The notes under the pieces: generated by a model
Database searches by the model: none
Told to the model about the DNA's origin: nothing
What the model saw: only the letters and a program-made list of their open reading frames with translations
Source of the DNA: Humulus lupulus
Taxonomy: Eukaryota > Streptophyta > Magnoliopsida > Rosales > Cannabaceae
Reading direction: 5' to 3'
Assembly (NCBI RefSeq): GCF_963169125.1
Contig: NC_084801.1
Coordinates: 79,487,696-79,551,695, forward strand
Length of the DNA stretch: 64,000 nucleotides
Part shown: positions 47,328-58,970 of the stretch, one piece after another
Numbering within the stretch: the stretch's first letter is position 1
How the letters are laid out: every line of letters starts with the position of its first letter
Program-made: the position numbers and the translations under genes

Positions 47328-48443
47328 TTAAGAAGGACTGTTTATTGATAGTACTTGCACAAGTGTTCTCCGTTCCAATAATGCAACGAGATCTCCATTT
47401 AAGCGTGCAAGTTTATAGGTGCCTGGATGAAGGACTTCTTCAATCTCGTAAGGTCCTTCCCAGTTTGGTTCGAGTACTCCAGCAGCCGAGTCGCGGGTGT
47501 TTAAGAAAACTCTTCGAAGTACTAAGTCTCCGACGTTGAACTTTCTTTCTTTTACTTTAGAGTTAAAATACCGGGCGACTTTTTGCTGGTACGCAGCTAC
47601 TCGGAGTTGGGCTTTTTCTCGTTTCTCCTCAATCAAGTCTAGGGACTCCATCAACAGTTGGCTATTTTGGTCTTGGTCATATGTGATTCTTCGATGTGAG
47701 GGTGGATCTAACTCGACTGGAAACATAGCTTCATACCCGTATGCTAAGGAAAACTAGGTATGACCTATTGCTGTTCGATGAGAAGTTCTATACGACCAGA
47801 GTACTTCAGGCAGCTATTCTGGCCATGCTCCTTTAGCTTCTTCTAGCCTTTTCTTTAGGGTATCCTTTAGTGCTTTATTTATCGCTTCGACTTGCCCATT
47901 TTCTTGTGGATGCGCGACTGAAGAAAAGCTTTTGATGATTCCATGCCTCTCACAAAAGTCTGTGAATAGGTCACTGTCGAATTGGGTGTCGTTATCTGAG
48001 ACGATCTTTCGAGGCAATCCATATCGACAAACAATGTTCTTGATGACAAAGTCAAGCACCTTCTTTGTCGTTATGGTAGCGAGTGGCTCGGCTTCAGCCC
48101 ATTTGGTGAAGTAGTCGACTGCTACAACTGCGTGTTTTACTCTAACTTTTCCTGTTGGCAAGGACCCAATTAAATCAATACCCCATATTGCGAAGGGTCG
48201 CGGACTTTGCATCTGCTTTAACTCATTAGGAGCTACGCGTGGGATCTTGGAAAACCTCTGACACTTATCACATTTTTGCACAAACTCCATTGAGTCTTCG
48301 TTCATAGTCGGCCAGAAATAACCCTGCCTCAGAATCTTCTTTGATAAGCTCTGCCCCCCAGCGTGATCTCCATAGAAGCCTTCATGTACTTCCCTCATTA
48401 GCTCTTTAGGCTTTTCTGGTGTAATACATCTAAGTAGTGGCAT
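47328..48443 (-). pseudogene. pol: Integrase of I
   Basis: Inserts element DNA into the genome in active relatives. The zinc-binding part has HEGFYGDHAGG and CDKCQRFS. The core has GIDLIGSLPTG (first Asp), IVSDNDTQF (second Asp) and HPQENGQVEAINK (Glu). A TAG at 47814 ends the first stretch, a further stop lies near 47757, and the C-terminal domain resumes in the same frame at 47726-47328 (GDLVLRRVFLNTRD, EPNWEGPYEIEE, GTYKLARLNGD). All three acidic residues are preserved. It closely resembles the integrase end of F (7916-8547). Confidence 0.9.
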
Positions 48444-48803
48444 GGAGTATCCTCTTCGGTATTGAACACCATTGACCAGAATGTATCTAGCAGCCTATCG
48501 CTGAAGAGTCCTGGCTTTGTTTCTATCTGATGGTAATGCGCCACTAGTGAGATGCTCCAAGTACGGTGCCATCCATGTATCTTCTAACCATACCTCCATA
48601 CTGGCTTCATCTGCTCGTATGCTCGGCTCGCGTAGCCGCTCCACTGGTACTATATTTAAAGTGTCAGCATCTTTCGCACTCGCGGGTTTGGCTAAGGCAT
48701 CTGCGTTTGAATTCTAATCTCGGGGTATTTGCTGGAGGGTATATTTCTCGAATTGCGCCAACAGATCTTTGGTTTTGTTCAGGTAGGCCACCATTTTCAA
48801 GCC

Positions 48804-49220
48804 TCATGCTTGATACTCCCCTAAGACCTGATTCACTACCAGCTGTGAATCACTGTAAATATCCAGCACTTTTATACTCATGTCTTTGGCCAACCTCAGC
48901 CCAGTGAGGAGTGCTTCATACTCAGCCTCATTGTTTGAAGCGGTGAAATCGAACCTAATAGCGCAGTGAAATCGATGCCCTTCTGGCGTTATCAATATCA
49001 CTCCTGCTCCTACGTGAGATTCGTTGGACGATCCGTCCGTGAATAACTTCAACGAAGGAGCTTCAACTTGGGGCCGTGGCGCACTAGGTTTTTCGTACTG
49101 CTCGTCGTCTGGGAGCTCAGTGAATTCAGCGATAAGATCAGCCAAGACTTGTCCTTTTACTGCTGCTCGCGGTGAATATGTTATATCGAACTGCCCGAGT
49201 TCGACTGCCCATTTCAACAA
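48804..49220 (-). pseudogene. pol: Second, archaeal-type RNase H of I
   Basis: FTDGSSNESHVGAGVILITP (catalytic Asp), ASNNEAEYEALLTGL (Glu) and DIYSDSQLVVNQV (Asp) form a complete RNase H fold signature, distinct from the one attached to the RT upstream. A second RNase H of this type between RT/RNase H and integrase is diagnostic of the Tat/Ogre lineage. It starts in a frame different from the RT stretch, overlapping it by a few bases at 49214-49220, which marks a frameshift. Confidence 0.9.
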
Positions 49221-50482
49221 ATGTCCAACAGCCTCTGGCTTTTGTAGAACTTGCCGAAGGGCTGATCAGTTAAGACTGTGATGGGATGGGATTGGAAGTA
49301 AGGACGTAATTTCCTTGAGGCCAAAATTAAGCAATAGGCTAATTTTTCGATGGGAGGATATCTTAATTCTGCCCCGATTAACCTTTTGCTTACATAATAC
49401 ACTGCCTTTTGCACGCCTTCTTCTTCTCTTACTAGCACCGCACTAGCAGCATACTTGGTGATCGCCAGGTAAATGAACAAAGTTTCTCCATCAATAGGTT
49501 TTGATAAGACAGGAGGTTGTGCCATGTGGGCCTTTAAGGCTTGAAAAGCCTGTTTGCAGTCTCCAGTCCATTCGAACTTCTTGTTGCCTCTAAGTAGATT
49601 AAAGAAAGGGACGCATTTATCCGTCGACTTTGAAATAAATCTACTGAGTGCGGCAATCCTTCCAGTTAAACTTTGTACATCTTTGATTTTCACCGGCGAT
49701 TTCATGTTGATCAGGGCTTTGATCTTTTCTGGGTTGGCTTCGATTCCCCTCGAATTGACAATGAATCCCAAAAATTTCCCTGATCCTACTCTGAAGGAAC
49801 ACTTAAAAGGATTTAGCTTCATTTGATACTTGTTCAAAACATTGAAACACTCCTGCAAATCTTTCACATGTCCTCCTGCCTTCTTTAACTTTACCTGCAT
49901 GTCGTCCACGTACACCTCCATGTTTATTCCGATCAACTCCTTAAACATGGGGTTAACCAATCGCTGGTAAGTCGCACCAGCGTTTTTCAATCCGAAGGGC
50001 ATTACTTTATAACAGTATAACCCTGTATCGGTCCGAAAGCTAGTGTGATCCTCGTCAGGGGGATGCATACTGATCTGATTGTATCCTGAGTATGCATCCA
50101 TGAAAGAGAGGATCTCATGTCCTGCAGTTGCATCGACCAACTGGTCGATCCTTGGGAGTGGGAAGCATTCTTTTGGGTAGGCTTTATTAAGGTCTGTGAA
50201 ATCCACATAGGTTCACCATTTTCCGTTAGGCTTGGGAACCAGTACTGGATTAGAGACGCACAATGGATAAAACGCCACCCTGATGAACCCATTCTCCTTC
50301 AGTCTTTCAACTTCTTCTTTTAAGGCTTTCAATCTATCCTTATCGAGCAGCCTTCTTTTCTGTTGCACGGCTGGAAAGCTTTTGTCAACGTTCAGAACAT
50401 GGCTAATGACTGCAGGATCTATCCCAGCCATGTCTTTATGTGACCAGGCAAAAACTTCCTGGTTCTTTCTCAAAAATTCCAC
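49214..50482 (-). pseudogene. pol: Reverse transcriptase and RNase H of I
   Basis: The frame starts upstream of 50482 with EVFAWSHKDMAGIDP and RLKENGFIRVAFYP. A TGA lies at 50209 inside the motif before VDFTDLNKAYPKECFPLPRIDQLVDATAG. It continues without interruption through FMDAYSGYNQI, MPFGLKNAGATYQRLV, the intact catalytic box VYVDDM, the connection SLTGRIAALSRFISKS and an RNase H part (AVYYVSKRLIGAELRY, LASRKLRPYFQSHPITVLTD) to a frameshift at about 49230. This 330-codon segment is the best preserved pol piece in the window. It would synthesise element DNA from its RNA. Confidence 0.92.
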
Positions 50483-50964
50483 CAGTGCGTGCTTCGTTGT
50501 TGCTTCTAAATTTTTACAGACCTTTACAACTCTGGTCGGAATTTTTTCATCAAGTTAGACCTCTTCAAGGTCCTCGACGGGTCCAACATCTTCTTCAAAA
50601 TCCCCAAAGCGAGGATCTAAATTTCTATCCTCACTTTGGGAAACACCCTATTTGGTGACTCCATCACCGGATTGGGCTTATGTATCAATGGCCATCTGCA
50701 ACCTCTCTGGGGGAGTGCTCTTCGATGTTCCCTTCTTTGCCTTCATGATCGAGGCATTGTAGCACACCCTTGCTTCCCTCTAATTTCCCAACATGCGTCC
50801 TACCCCTGCGTCTGTCGGGAATTTCATGGCCAGGTGCCATACTGAGGTGACGGCCCGAAGGTCAACCAGTATGGGCCTTCCGATTACAGCATTGTACGCC
50901 AAAGGACAATCGACTACTATGAAAGTAGAGAGTAATGTCCTGGTAGCAGACGTTGTACCTACTG

Positions 50965-53496
50965 TTACCGGAAGTCTGATCGACCCTGTTGGGGGAGTCC
51001 CTCACCAGAGAAGCCGTATATTGTTTGGTTGCAGGGCTCCAAGTCCTTGACGGACAACTTCATGCGTTCCAGCGAAGATTTATACAGGATGTTTACTGAA
51101 CTTCCTGTATCGACCAGCACTCTCTTTACCATCATGTTGGCGATTTGAACATCCACGACCAGCAGATCGGAATGCGGGAACCAGACATGCTGGGCGTCGC
51201 TATCAGAGAAGGTTATTTCACCATCCTCTGACCGAGCCTTCTTTGATGCCTGGTCCTCCATAGTCATCATCTCGATGTCATGATCGTGGCGTAGGGTATG
51301 AGCATATCGTTCCCTTGCCTTTCTGCTATTTCCCGCGAGGTGCAGGCCTCCACAGATGGTGAGTAAAGTGCCAACTACGGGATCAGGCTGCAAAGGTGGC
51401 GAGCGTTGGCGTGCAGGCGCCTGCTTGTTGCCACCTGGAGCCTCTTGTTGGGAAGTTCCCGAGGCCCGTACATATCTCCTCAAGTGTCCTTGTCTGATAA
51501 GGAACTCGATTTCGTCTTTCAGCTAGTTGCACTCATTTGTATCGTGTCCGTAGTCGTTATGATAACGACAGAAATTTGTAGTATCTATTTTCGAATTATC
51601 CTTTCGAATGGGAACGGGTCTTTTGTAAGGCACACTGGAAATCGTGGCCTGATACACCTCTCCTCGAGACTCGATAAGGGCAGTGTAGTTAGTGAACCGT
51701 GGTTCATAACGGTTGCCCTTAGCGCGCTTGTTCTCAGAGGTGGAAGGTTCATTATGGGGTCTCTTCCCCCCATTCTTGCCGTTTCCATTCCCGTTCCCGT
51801 TGCCTTTACCGTTGCCGTTGGGTTTTGACCCATTGGCGGCTTTGGCGGGTTCTGCAGTCCCCTTATCTTTGCCTGGGGACTTTCCCTCGCTGCCAATGGC
51901 ATCTTCGAGCTTGATGTACCGATCAGCTCGATCCAAGAATTCTTGGGTAGTCTTAACTCCATGCTTCCTGAGGCAACTCCACAAAGGCGTACGACGCCTA
52001 ACTCCTGCAGTTAGGGCCATCATCTTTCCCTCATCTCCCACTGTTTTAGCTCCAGCAGCTCCTCGCATAAAGCGCTGGACGTAATCCTTCAGTGGCTCTC
52101 CTTCTTGCTGGCGTATCTCAACCAGCTGGTTTGCCTCAGTTGGGTGCACTCGACCCGCATAGAATTTTCCGTAAAATTCCTTTACGAACATCTCCCAAGA
52201 AACAATACTTGCAGGAGGGAATTTGAAAAACCACTCCTGTGTAGCATCAGAAAGTGTTGCAGGAAAGATCCTGCACCGAGCGTCTTCGGACACTTTCTGA
52301 ATGTCCATCTGTATCTCAAATTTGTTGACATGAGATACCGGGTCACCATACCCGTTAAAGTTCGGAAGCATGGGCATCTTAAACTTGCTAGGAGTTTCTG
52401 CCACAGCTATCCTTTGAACGAAAGGAGTGCCTCTTCTCCTATCGTACTCGATATGAGACGTTCTTCCCCCGACCAGCTGTTGTACTGCTTGGTTCAGGGC
52501 TTGCATGGCGTCAGGAATCGTCGGGGCCTCTGCTGCTGGGGGAATGTACTCCTCGTGCCGTTCCCGGCGGTCATTGAGTACATCCCTTAAGTATTCGTCT
52601 CTTCGTCGTTGCTCGCTTGCTCCGAGCTGGTTAAAGATGTTGTTTTGTCTGGGCTGCCCCCCAGTGTTACGTCTCTCTAGTTGGTCTTCCCTAGGTGGTG
52701 GGCTTCTGCCCCCACCTCTCTCTTCATTTCTCCGACTGGCATTTCCTCTGCCTAAGTCGGCCTCATTGTAACCATGGCCATCTCTGAACCTCGATTGGCT
52801 ATGGTGGGACTGACTGTCCCCTCGGTTGCCTCCTCGGGCTGGAACTTCCCGAGAGTTAGAGGGTGGCCTGCGTTGGTCGGTAGGTCCCCGTGCATTATCA
52901 TGTCGTGGGGAGCCCTGGACCGCAGAGATTATCTCTGAGTTCCTTCTGTTTCCAGAAGGACGTTGCCTCCTGTTCGGTGGGTTCGGCTCTTCACCCCTAT
53001 GGCATCTAGGACTACGGGGCTGCTGCCCGGCCCTATTCTGCCTTGGTTGTGGGGGATTGCTTCGACCAGCCTGGGATGGAGGTTCCATCTCATGATCCCT
53101 TGGTGGGACATCATCCTGAGGCATAGGTGGCTGCTCGGGCCTTTGAGGGCTCGTCGGCTGGATTGGGGGGCTAGGATTGGGACCCCTTTGGGGTGGCCCA
53201 TTTGAGGGTTCATCAGGCTGTGAGGCAGGTGCAGCCTGATTCCTAGCCAACTGCAAGGCTGCTTCGAGGGCTGCCATGGCCTCCCTCTGACGACGGTCCA
53301 TCTCCGCCTGTCTTTCACTTAGCTCCTGGCGCTGTCGCTCTACCTCTTGCTGCTACCGCGCCATAATCTCTGCAGCACTTTCTTGACTGGCCCTCAGATT
53401 GCCCAGTTCATCTTGCAATACCCCCAGGGTATTTCTCAGCGTCTTGGAGTCTAGTTCCTCCTCATCAAACTCCAGATGTGGCTCATTTTCAGCCAT
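50965..53496 (-). pseudogene. gag: gag-protease of I
   Basis: Opens at ATG 53496 (MAENEPHLEF) with an acidic, Gln-rich coiled N-terminus. A TAG at 53355 interrupts it, and it is then open for 592 codons (53301-51523). A long Pro/Arg/Gln-rich linker precedes the capsid-type gag domain (QEWFFKFPPASIVSWEMFVKEFYGKF, LKDYVQRFMRG) and the FCRYHNDYGHDTNEC knuckle-like block. A TAG at 51523 is followed in the same frame by the protease with the active-site motif VLVDTGSSVNILY (about 51111). The frame is lost after 50965, before the RT. The gag is homologous to that of K. Confidence 0.9.
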
Positions 53497-53595
53497 GTTT
53501 GGGGGAGGAGGAGGTTGAGATGGTGCAGCGCCAGCCGCCTACCCAGTCTTCTTTATTGTTTTCTCCATTAATGCTTCAACAATCTTGAGTTCAAG

Positions 53596-53613
53596 CTCTC
53601 AAAGAAAGCACCA
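53596..53613 (-). other. Primer binding site of I
   Basis: TGGTGCTTTCTTTGAGAG on the minus strand, 3 bases after the 5' LTR. It has one base different from K. Confidence 0.75.
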
Positions 53614-53616
53614 GAA

Positions 53617-54215
53617 TGTTGACCCTCGATTTGGTCAACTGACACGGAGTCAAATGCTTGATGTGACTAGATGTATTGAAATGGATTTAATAGCAAAAAC
53701 AGTAAAGAACACAACAGATTATAGTGGTTTGGCCCCACGAAAATGGTAATGACCTACGTCCACTTAAGCTATTATTGATATGAATTCTCAAGGGAGTGAT
53801 CAAAGAACTAGGGTTCTCTGAGTTTCATAGACCTGAGAGAGATCAACAATACAATCGCAAGATAATAGACTTAATTCTCTTGTAAAGTGTAAACAAAAAA
53901 ACAGCCAAAAGTCCCTCTCTTGAGCTATTTCTCTCTATTTATAGGCTCAAGGAGGATTACATGAATCAGTTATAGATATTCTTTCATAATTAGTCGGATA
54001 TTCAGGAAATCATGAGAGACAATCTCGGATATGATCATAACTGCACAAGATCTTCTCCAAATATACGGAGTATACGACCAAGCTGGTCGTATATAAAGTT
54101 CAAATGTTAAGCCATGGAAATCTCTCTGGTCGATAGTCGAACAGGACTTCTGCCAGGTGTCAGCCACGTGTTAAAAATGTCTGCCACATCATCCATACCT
54201 GCTTTTTGGATAACA
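53617..54215 (-). mobile_element. 5' LTR of I
   Basis: 599 bp. The minus strand runs TGTTATCCAAAA to GGTCAACA, with TATAAATA at 53943-53936. Solo LTR E belongs to the same family. Confidence 0.92.
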
Positions 54216-54452
54216 ATATATATATATATATATGTTTGCATGAATGAAACTTATGCCTTCCATATTTTCCTTCTGATTCTAATTCCTCGATTTTGTTTAT
54301 TTAATGTTTATATTCTTTTTCAAAGTTACATCATTTCAAAGTTTATTATTTCTGATTTACTAATCTTTCTTTTTACTTGAATTTTACCTCTCTATGGATA
54401 CGACATAGCCCGATTACTACTGCGACCGCTTAGGAGTTATTGGGCGATATCA
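54216..54452 (+). mobile_element. 3' LTR of J, right remnant
   Basis: Starts in a TATA run equivalent to 35408-35427, then matches the last 220 bp of the 5' LTR, including GACCGCTTAGGAGTTATTGG. It ends at GATATCA before the TSD ATACT. Confidence 0.92.
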
Positions 54453-54457
54453 ATACT

Positions 54458-54763
54458 CTTGATAATATTTTTCTACATTGGATTTGTAGGTGGTATTAGT
54501 GAGGAATGTGCGAGAGTTTTCTTGGTGGTAGAAGTGGAAGAACCCTATGTAATTTTGTTAGGGTTCAACTTAAAATCAAATATGTAGTTGATCTCAAGAG
54601 GTGTAGGTTCAGACCATCGCATGTGGTGATAAAGGAAATAGGTTATTACCTTCTGGGGCCAAACCACTATAACTTCTTATGTGATTTATTATTATAAAAG
54701 GTCAATTCTCATTTTACGTCGTTTAATTGACTCCGTGTCATTGGCCAAATCTGTGGTCAAACA
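54458..54763 (+). mobile_element. F: end of its 3' LTR
   Basis: TATAGTGGTTTGGCCCC-type and ACACGGAGTCAATT-type blocks (on the complement) match the end of I's LTR (53617-53760). The end GTGGTCAAACA closes F. The upstream part of this LTR was deleted before J arrived, because J's TSD shows that the two flanks were contiguous. Confidence 0.75.
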
Positions 54764-56876
54764 ATATGTATATACATATACGTATATATTTTATAAATCA
54801 AACAAAAAAGTATCAAAGATAACTATATATATACATATATGGGTTAATACTTAATGATTACATCAATTTATACTCATTGATGACATTTTTTTTTCATTCG
54901 TTGGATCATTACTGAATGGATGTGATTAATTTATTCAAACTATAATATTTCTTTAAAAAATTTAGTTAAATTTTATCTTATATAAAAAAATTTTACATTA
55001 TAATCATTAATTGGTTTCTAAAAATTAAATATGTTTAACTCAAGTATCAAATAGTTTTTTTTTCAATTATGATTCATAATTGTTTTTATTTTTTTATACT
55101 TGAGTTCTAAACATAACTGTTTTAACATATAAATCCTTAACAAATTATTTACATGATATTATTTATATAAATTTTAATATTTATAAATACAATAATTAAT
55201 AATCTGTGCAACAAAAAAATTATTTTTTTTAAAGTAAAATAGTATCTTTGTATATAAATTTCATAGTTGGAGGTGGTATGACAAGTTAGTTATAAAAATT
55301 GATCAAATGAGCTAAGTTGTTATGCCATAATTGAATATAGCAACATTAACCATTATTATTGACTAATGGGTTTGTTTTATAAAATAATATATTAAAAAAT
55401 CGCTACAAATAATAAGAGATTTTTGAATTATTAATAAAAAGAAAATTATAGAGAATATACACGAACATAATTTTTAAAAAGAATTGTTTAATATTTAAAT
55501 TAGAACTAAACTGTTATAAATAAATTAATTTAGAGATTTTACTTATAAAAACATCAATAAATTAATTGTGTATTTTTTTTATGTTATAATCACATAATGA
55601 ATATTTTAGTAAATAATTAATTTAATTTTATATTTAAAAATTAATTTTTAATCCTAAAATCAAATTTTAAAAATGGAAATTTATATATTGATGTTTATTA
55701 AAAAAATTTATAAAAAGTCACTAAAAATGTAACCATCATGGTAACGTAACCACTGAAAACTCATTCATACATATATATATGGGAAATTCTTCCATCCCTC
55801 GGTTTGGTTTGAAGGACTTAGTCCTGTGTTGATTTTGAGCCTTTGGATTTATTGTTTTAGAAAATGGATAGTCAGATTTAGTTGTTGAGTTTATTGGGTG
55901 TCAAAGTATCGTTATGCCCTTAGTCACCCCTTAGTAACCTGTCACCTTTTTTTTTATTCGTGTTTTCGCCCATTTAGACCATTCTTCTCCTTTCAAAAGA
56001 AAAAATCCCTCCGAACCCAAACAATAATTGTTTGGAAGGAAAATTCTCTCCCATTTAGTCCATTCTTCTCCCCTGACGAATTCGAGGTAGATTTTTTTGT
56101 TTGGAGTAGTGGGGATTTCGATTGAGCTTGGTAATTTTTCCCGGCGTGGTTTGGAGGTGTTTGATTCTACATGCGATGTTGTTTGCCGTGAGTTTGAAGG
56201 AACGAGTGCCCACTTTTCTGATGTAAAGCATAAATCCCTGCATCTTTGTGTCGAGTTCTTCGGGTAAGTTCTTATAGCACATTTACTCAATATGTTTTGG
56301 GCATTAGCTATTTAGGCAACAAATTTTGTTTGGCTTCATTTTTTTTTGTAATGGTGCACTCGAGTATTCAGTGTCCGGTCATATATAATGGTGACCACCT
56401 CATGTTTGAATTTTTGTTTGAGAGAAATTATAATAGCAATTCCGTCAAAATGGAAGTCAAAATACATGAAGAAAAAAAACGTCAAAATGGAAGTCAATTC
56501 CGTCTCCATTCTTATTTTTCTCAAGTATTGTGCTCCCAAAGGTCCTCCCACGTAATACCACTCACAACTCACGTGACCATGACGTGTTGAAACGCAAATT
56601 CTAATTCTTCCCACGTAATACGTGATTGTTTCCTTATATTTCTAATAATAGCATACTTTATGTAATTTTGACTGATGTGCAACCCTATTTTTGATAAGTG
56701 ACAGTGCATTAACAACTCCACCATTTACAGGAAGACCTCACCTTATACTTACTTGATCCACTCCTCCATGCTTGTGTTTTCTATATGTATATTTATGTGT
56801 GTAGGGATCATGTTGACCTCAATTCAATCTCCACCACCCTACATGTATACTTGTCTATCCTCTTTTTCTCTCTAAA
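54764..56876. other. AT-rich intergenic DNA
   Basis: 54764-55782 holds only AT-rich sequence and TA runs. 55783-56300 has scattered short open frames with no recognisable protein character. 56480-56620 has repeated CCACGTAATAC and one CACGTG, and TATATGTATATTTATG sits near 56787, about 90 bp before the ATG at 56877. I see no supported gene in this stretch. Confidence 0.6.
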
Positions 56877-57152
56877 ATGGACTCCACACCTTTCCCAATG
56901 AATAACATCATTAACTTCCCGTCGTTTGATGACAATCATCTTGAGCAAATGCAATACATTAACCGAATTGTGCATGACAACGTCAGGCTGGCCAACGAGC
57001 GGAATGAATAGGAGAGGAGATACAATGCGTCCAACATCCAGAACACTCTCCTTAAGTCTGACCTACAGTCCATCAAGATGTTTCATTTATTCCCCAACAA
57101 TCAAGCAAGCAAGCAAGTACCGACTCTCCTAATTAATCAACCATCTAAATAA
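56877..57152 (+). pseudogene. Short unrecognised open frame with one internal stop
   Basis: ATG at 56877 opens a frame of 91 codons with a single TAG at codon 45 (57009-57011). The product before the stop is hydrophilic (MDSTPFPMNN, FDDNHLEQMQYINRIV). After the stop it continues in the same style (RRYNASNIQNTLLKSDLQSI), amphipathic and probably helical. The coding-like composition on both sides of the stop, a CACGTG 300 bp upstream, a TATA-like element 90 bp upstream and a possible splice donor (CAA|GTACCG, near 57115) suggest the first exon of a decayed gene. I do not recognise the family. It may also be chance. Confidence 0.3.
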
Positions 57153-58467
57153 CATTTTTCCATACCTAATTGAGTTAGTGATTCATTCATCCCAATATTG
57201 AATAAATGAAACTTCTCCAGGGAAAAAAGTTTAAAAAATCTTATAAAACAACTACAAAATATATATCAGTTTTACTTACGTGGTTATTGTTGCGTCTCAC
57301 TTAACATAACATATAAATCACTTGGCGGAAGCACAATGCTTACGTTACCAAAATCGTAAATATCTCTCAAATTCATATTAAGTTTACGATCAAGTCCTCA
57401 ACTGTACATATTTTTTGACAGGGAATTACTTTTTTGCCCCTACTTTTTATACTCACATCACCAGCAACTTTCCAACCGGTTCACACAACCGGTCATTGCA
57501 AGTCAAAAGCACATGTGAAAAAAAGACTTACTCCTATAAAATTTGGACAATTGGCAAAAAACTGGACCCCACACTGAAAGACTGAGTCCTATGAGAGACT
57601 GAAGAATTCACTTATATAGTTATATATTTATGTTCAAAATTAAGATATAATATGACAACTTTCATTTTCTGTCACATTTTTTATAGAGTTTGTGTGAAAT
57701 ATACAATAAATATAGAAATATGAATATATAATAAAATATTATTTCATGAAAATTAAAATCATTAGTGGCATCACAATTTTCTACATTTATATTTTGTTCA
57801 CCTATATTTATATATTGCATATTTTTTATTTTTTAAATTAATAATCTCTTCTTTTAAATATTTATATTAAATGTATTGAAATTGGTGTATTAAGAAATAA
57901 AGTTTATGGTTTAGAATTATATAAAGATATTTATGCCATTATTTACATAATATTATATTTGAAAATAAATAATTAATTTGAAATAAGTGAGAAGTGAAAA
58001 AAAGAGTGTCACTAGAACAACATTCTTAGAATCTAATGAAGATATTTAGGTCAATTTATTTAAATTATATATTTAGTAATAACTAATATATTAAAAGAGG
58101 TGAGGAGAAAAAAGAAGAGTGTAGACACCCCGTTTAAAATACCATAAGTTATTTTTAGTATTTTTTTTTTTTTTTGAAAACCAAGAGACAAATTTAGAAA
58201 TAGACTTAAACCAAGGTGTCAAATCGGTCATTCCCCATGTAAAATCATTGATTGTCATAAGATACCATGTCCCCTTAATCTACTAATTTCTTACTCTGAA
58301 ACATATTCTACATCAGTTTCTGTTAGTAAAGATCTCGATGAATACAGAATATAAGCTGCAATAAGCCTGAAAACATCACCACTTAGGAAGAATGAAGCCA
58401 GAAATAAAAATTAACAGAGAAAGACAAATGCACAAACCAGATTTGAGACACAGCTTTGGTAGCAAAT
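57153..58467. other. AT-rich intergenic DNA
   Basis: No open frame, RNA gene or repeat that I can support. A short T run lies at 58160-58180. Confidence 0.6.
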
Positions 58468-58970
58468 TGTTGAGCCCAAAATATTCGGTCCGAAAATCCT
58501 TTCCTCAATTATCAAACATTCGAAACAGCTTGTTTTGATATGCAGAAGCTCCGAAGGCAGACGTCACGGGTCAGAGGCTGCCCCGCCTCTGACCTCTGGA
58601 CGAGAAATTCGAAATTAGTATTTTTGGAGGGAAATTCGGTTATTTCTTCCCACCATTCCAGAGTTTGCTTGAACTAACTAACTTATTTGCATATTTTGTC
58701 CTATAAATATAAGATTCATAGAAAAGTAAAGGGATCGAACTTTTGACTAACTTTAAGCATCAGAGTGAACTTTTGACTAACTTTAAGCATCGGAGTGTCT
58801 TTCTTACAGGTGACTCCGACGAGTTAAAGGCAAGCTTCGTCACCGGAATAATGACAAAGTGTCGTCTATCATGGGATTGCATCTCCAGATATAGACAAAC
58901 AAATTGTTGCTTCAACACAAATGTTCTGAACTTAAGTTTTAATTGAAGGCAGGATTTCACATCTGCAACA
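58468..58970 (+). mobile_element. Possible solo LTR
   Basis: 503 bp from TGTTGAGCCC to CTGCAACA, with TGTTG/CAACA ends. TATAAATA is at 58702-58709, and GCATCGGAGTGTCTTTCTTACAGG is of a type often seen in the transcribed part of plant LTRs. A 30-bp unit (58737-58766) is repeated at 58767-58796. No matching 5-bp TSD is visible (CAAAT on one side, TTCAT on the other), so this is tentative. Confidence 0.4.
58737..58796 (+). repeat. 30-bp direct duplication
   Basis: GAACTTTTGACTAACTTTAA plus GCATCAGAGT occurs twice in tandem with one difference (CAGAGT against CGGAGT). Confidence 0.93.

Larger units (their letters stand above)
42901..54215 (-). mobile_element. I: Tat/Ogre-type gypsy element with antisense gene
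   Basis: Minus-strand element. The 5' LTR is 53617-54215, and the primer site, gag-protease, RT/RNase H, second RNase H, integrase, antisense gene, polypurine tract and shortened 3' LTR follow in that order. It lies in J's 3' LTR. Only its 54215 end is intact; the other side lost 267 bp of its LTR together with about 850 bp of J, so no TSD pair can be read. A Tat assignment follows from the archaeal-type RNase H and the PF04195-like antisense product. Confidence 0.92.
34214..54452 (+). mobile_element. J: Athila-type gypsy element, interrupted by I
   Basis: The plus-strand element runs from TGATTAGTGTTC (34214) to GGGCGATATCA (54452), with perfect TSDs, ATACT, at 34209-34213 and 54453-54457. 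It has a tRNA-Asp primer site, gag with the Athila capsid pattern, a DLGAS protease, RT, RNase H and integrase, all broken. No env-like frame follows pol. The 3' LTR is split and shortened by element I. The Athila assignment rests on the primer site and the gag and RT motifs. Confidence 0.93.

Noticed and set aside
48517..48907. Plus-strand frames opposite the second RNase H and integrase of I
   Set aside because: They are shadows of pol; no intron signals or homology, unlike the antisense gene at 43490-46618.
51713..53205. Plus-strand frames of 80-160 codons opposite the gag of I
   Set aside because: They are shadows of the GC-rich, stop-poor gag frame on the minus strand.
55931..56290. 119-codon minus-strand frame in the intergenic region
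   Set aside because: No recognisable motif, low-complexity Lys-rich parts, and a competing frame on the other strand.
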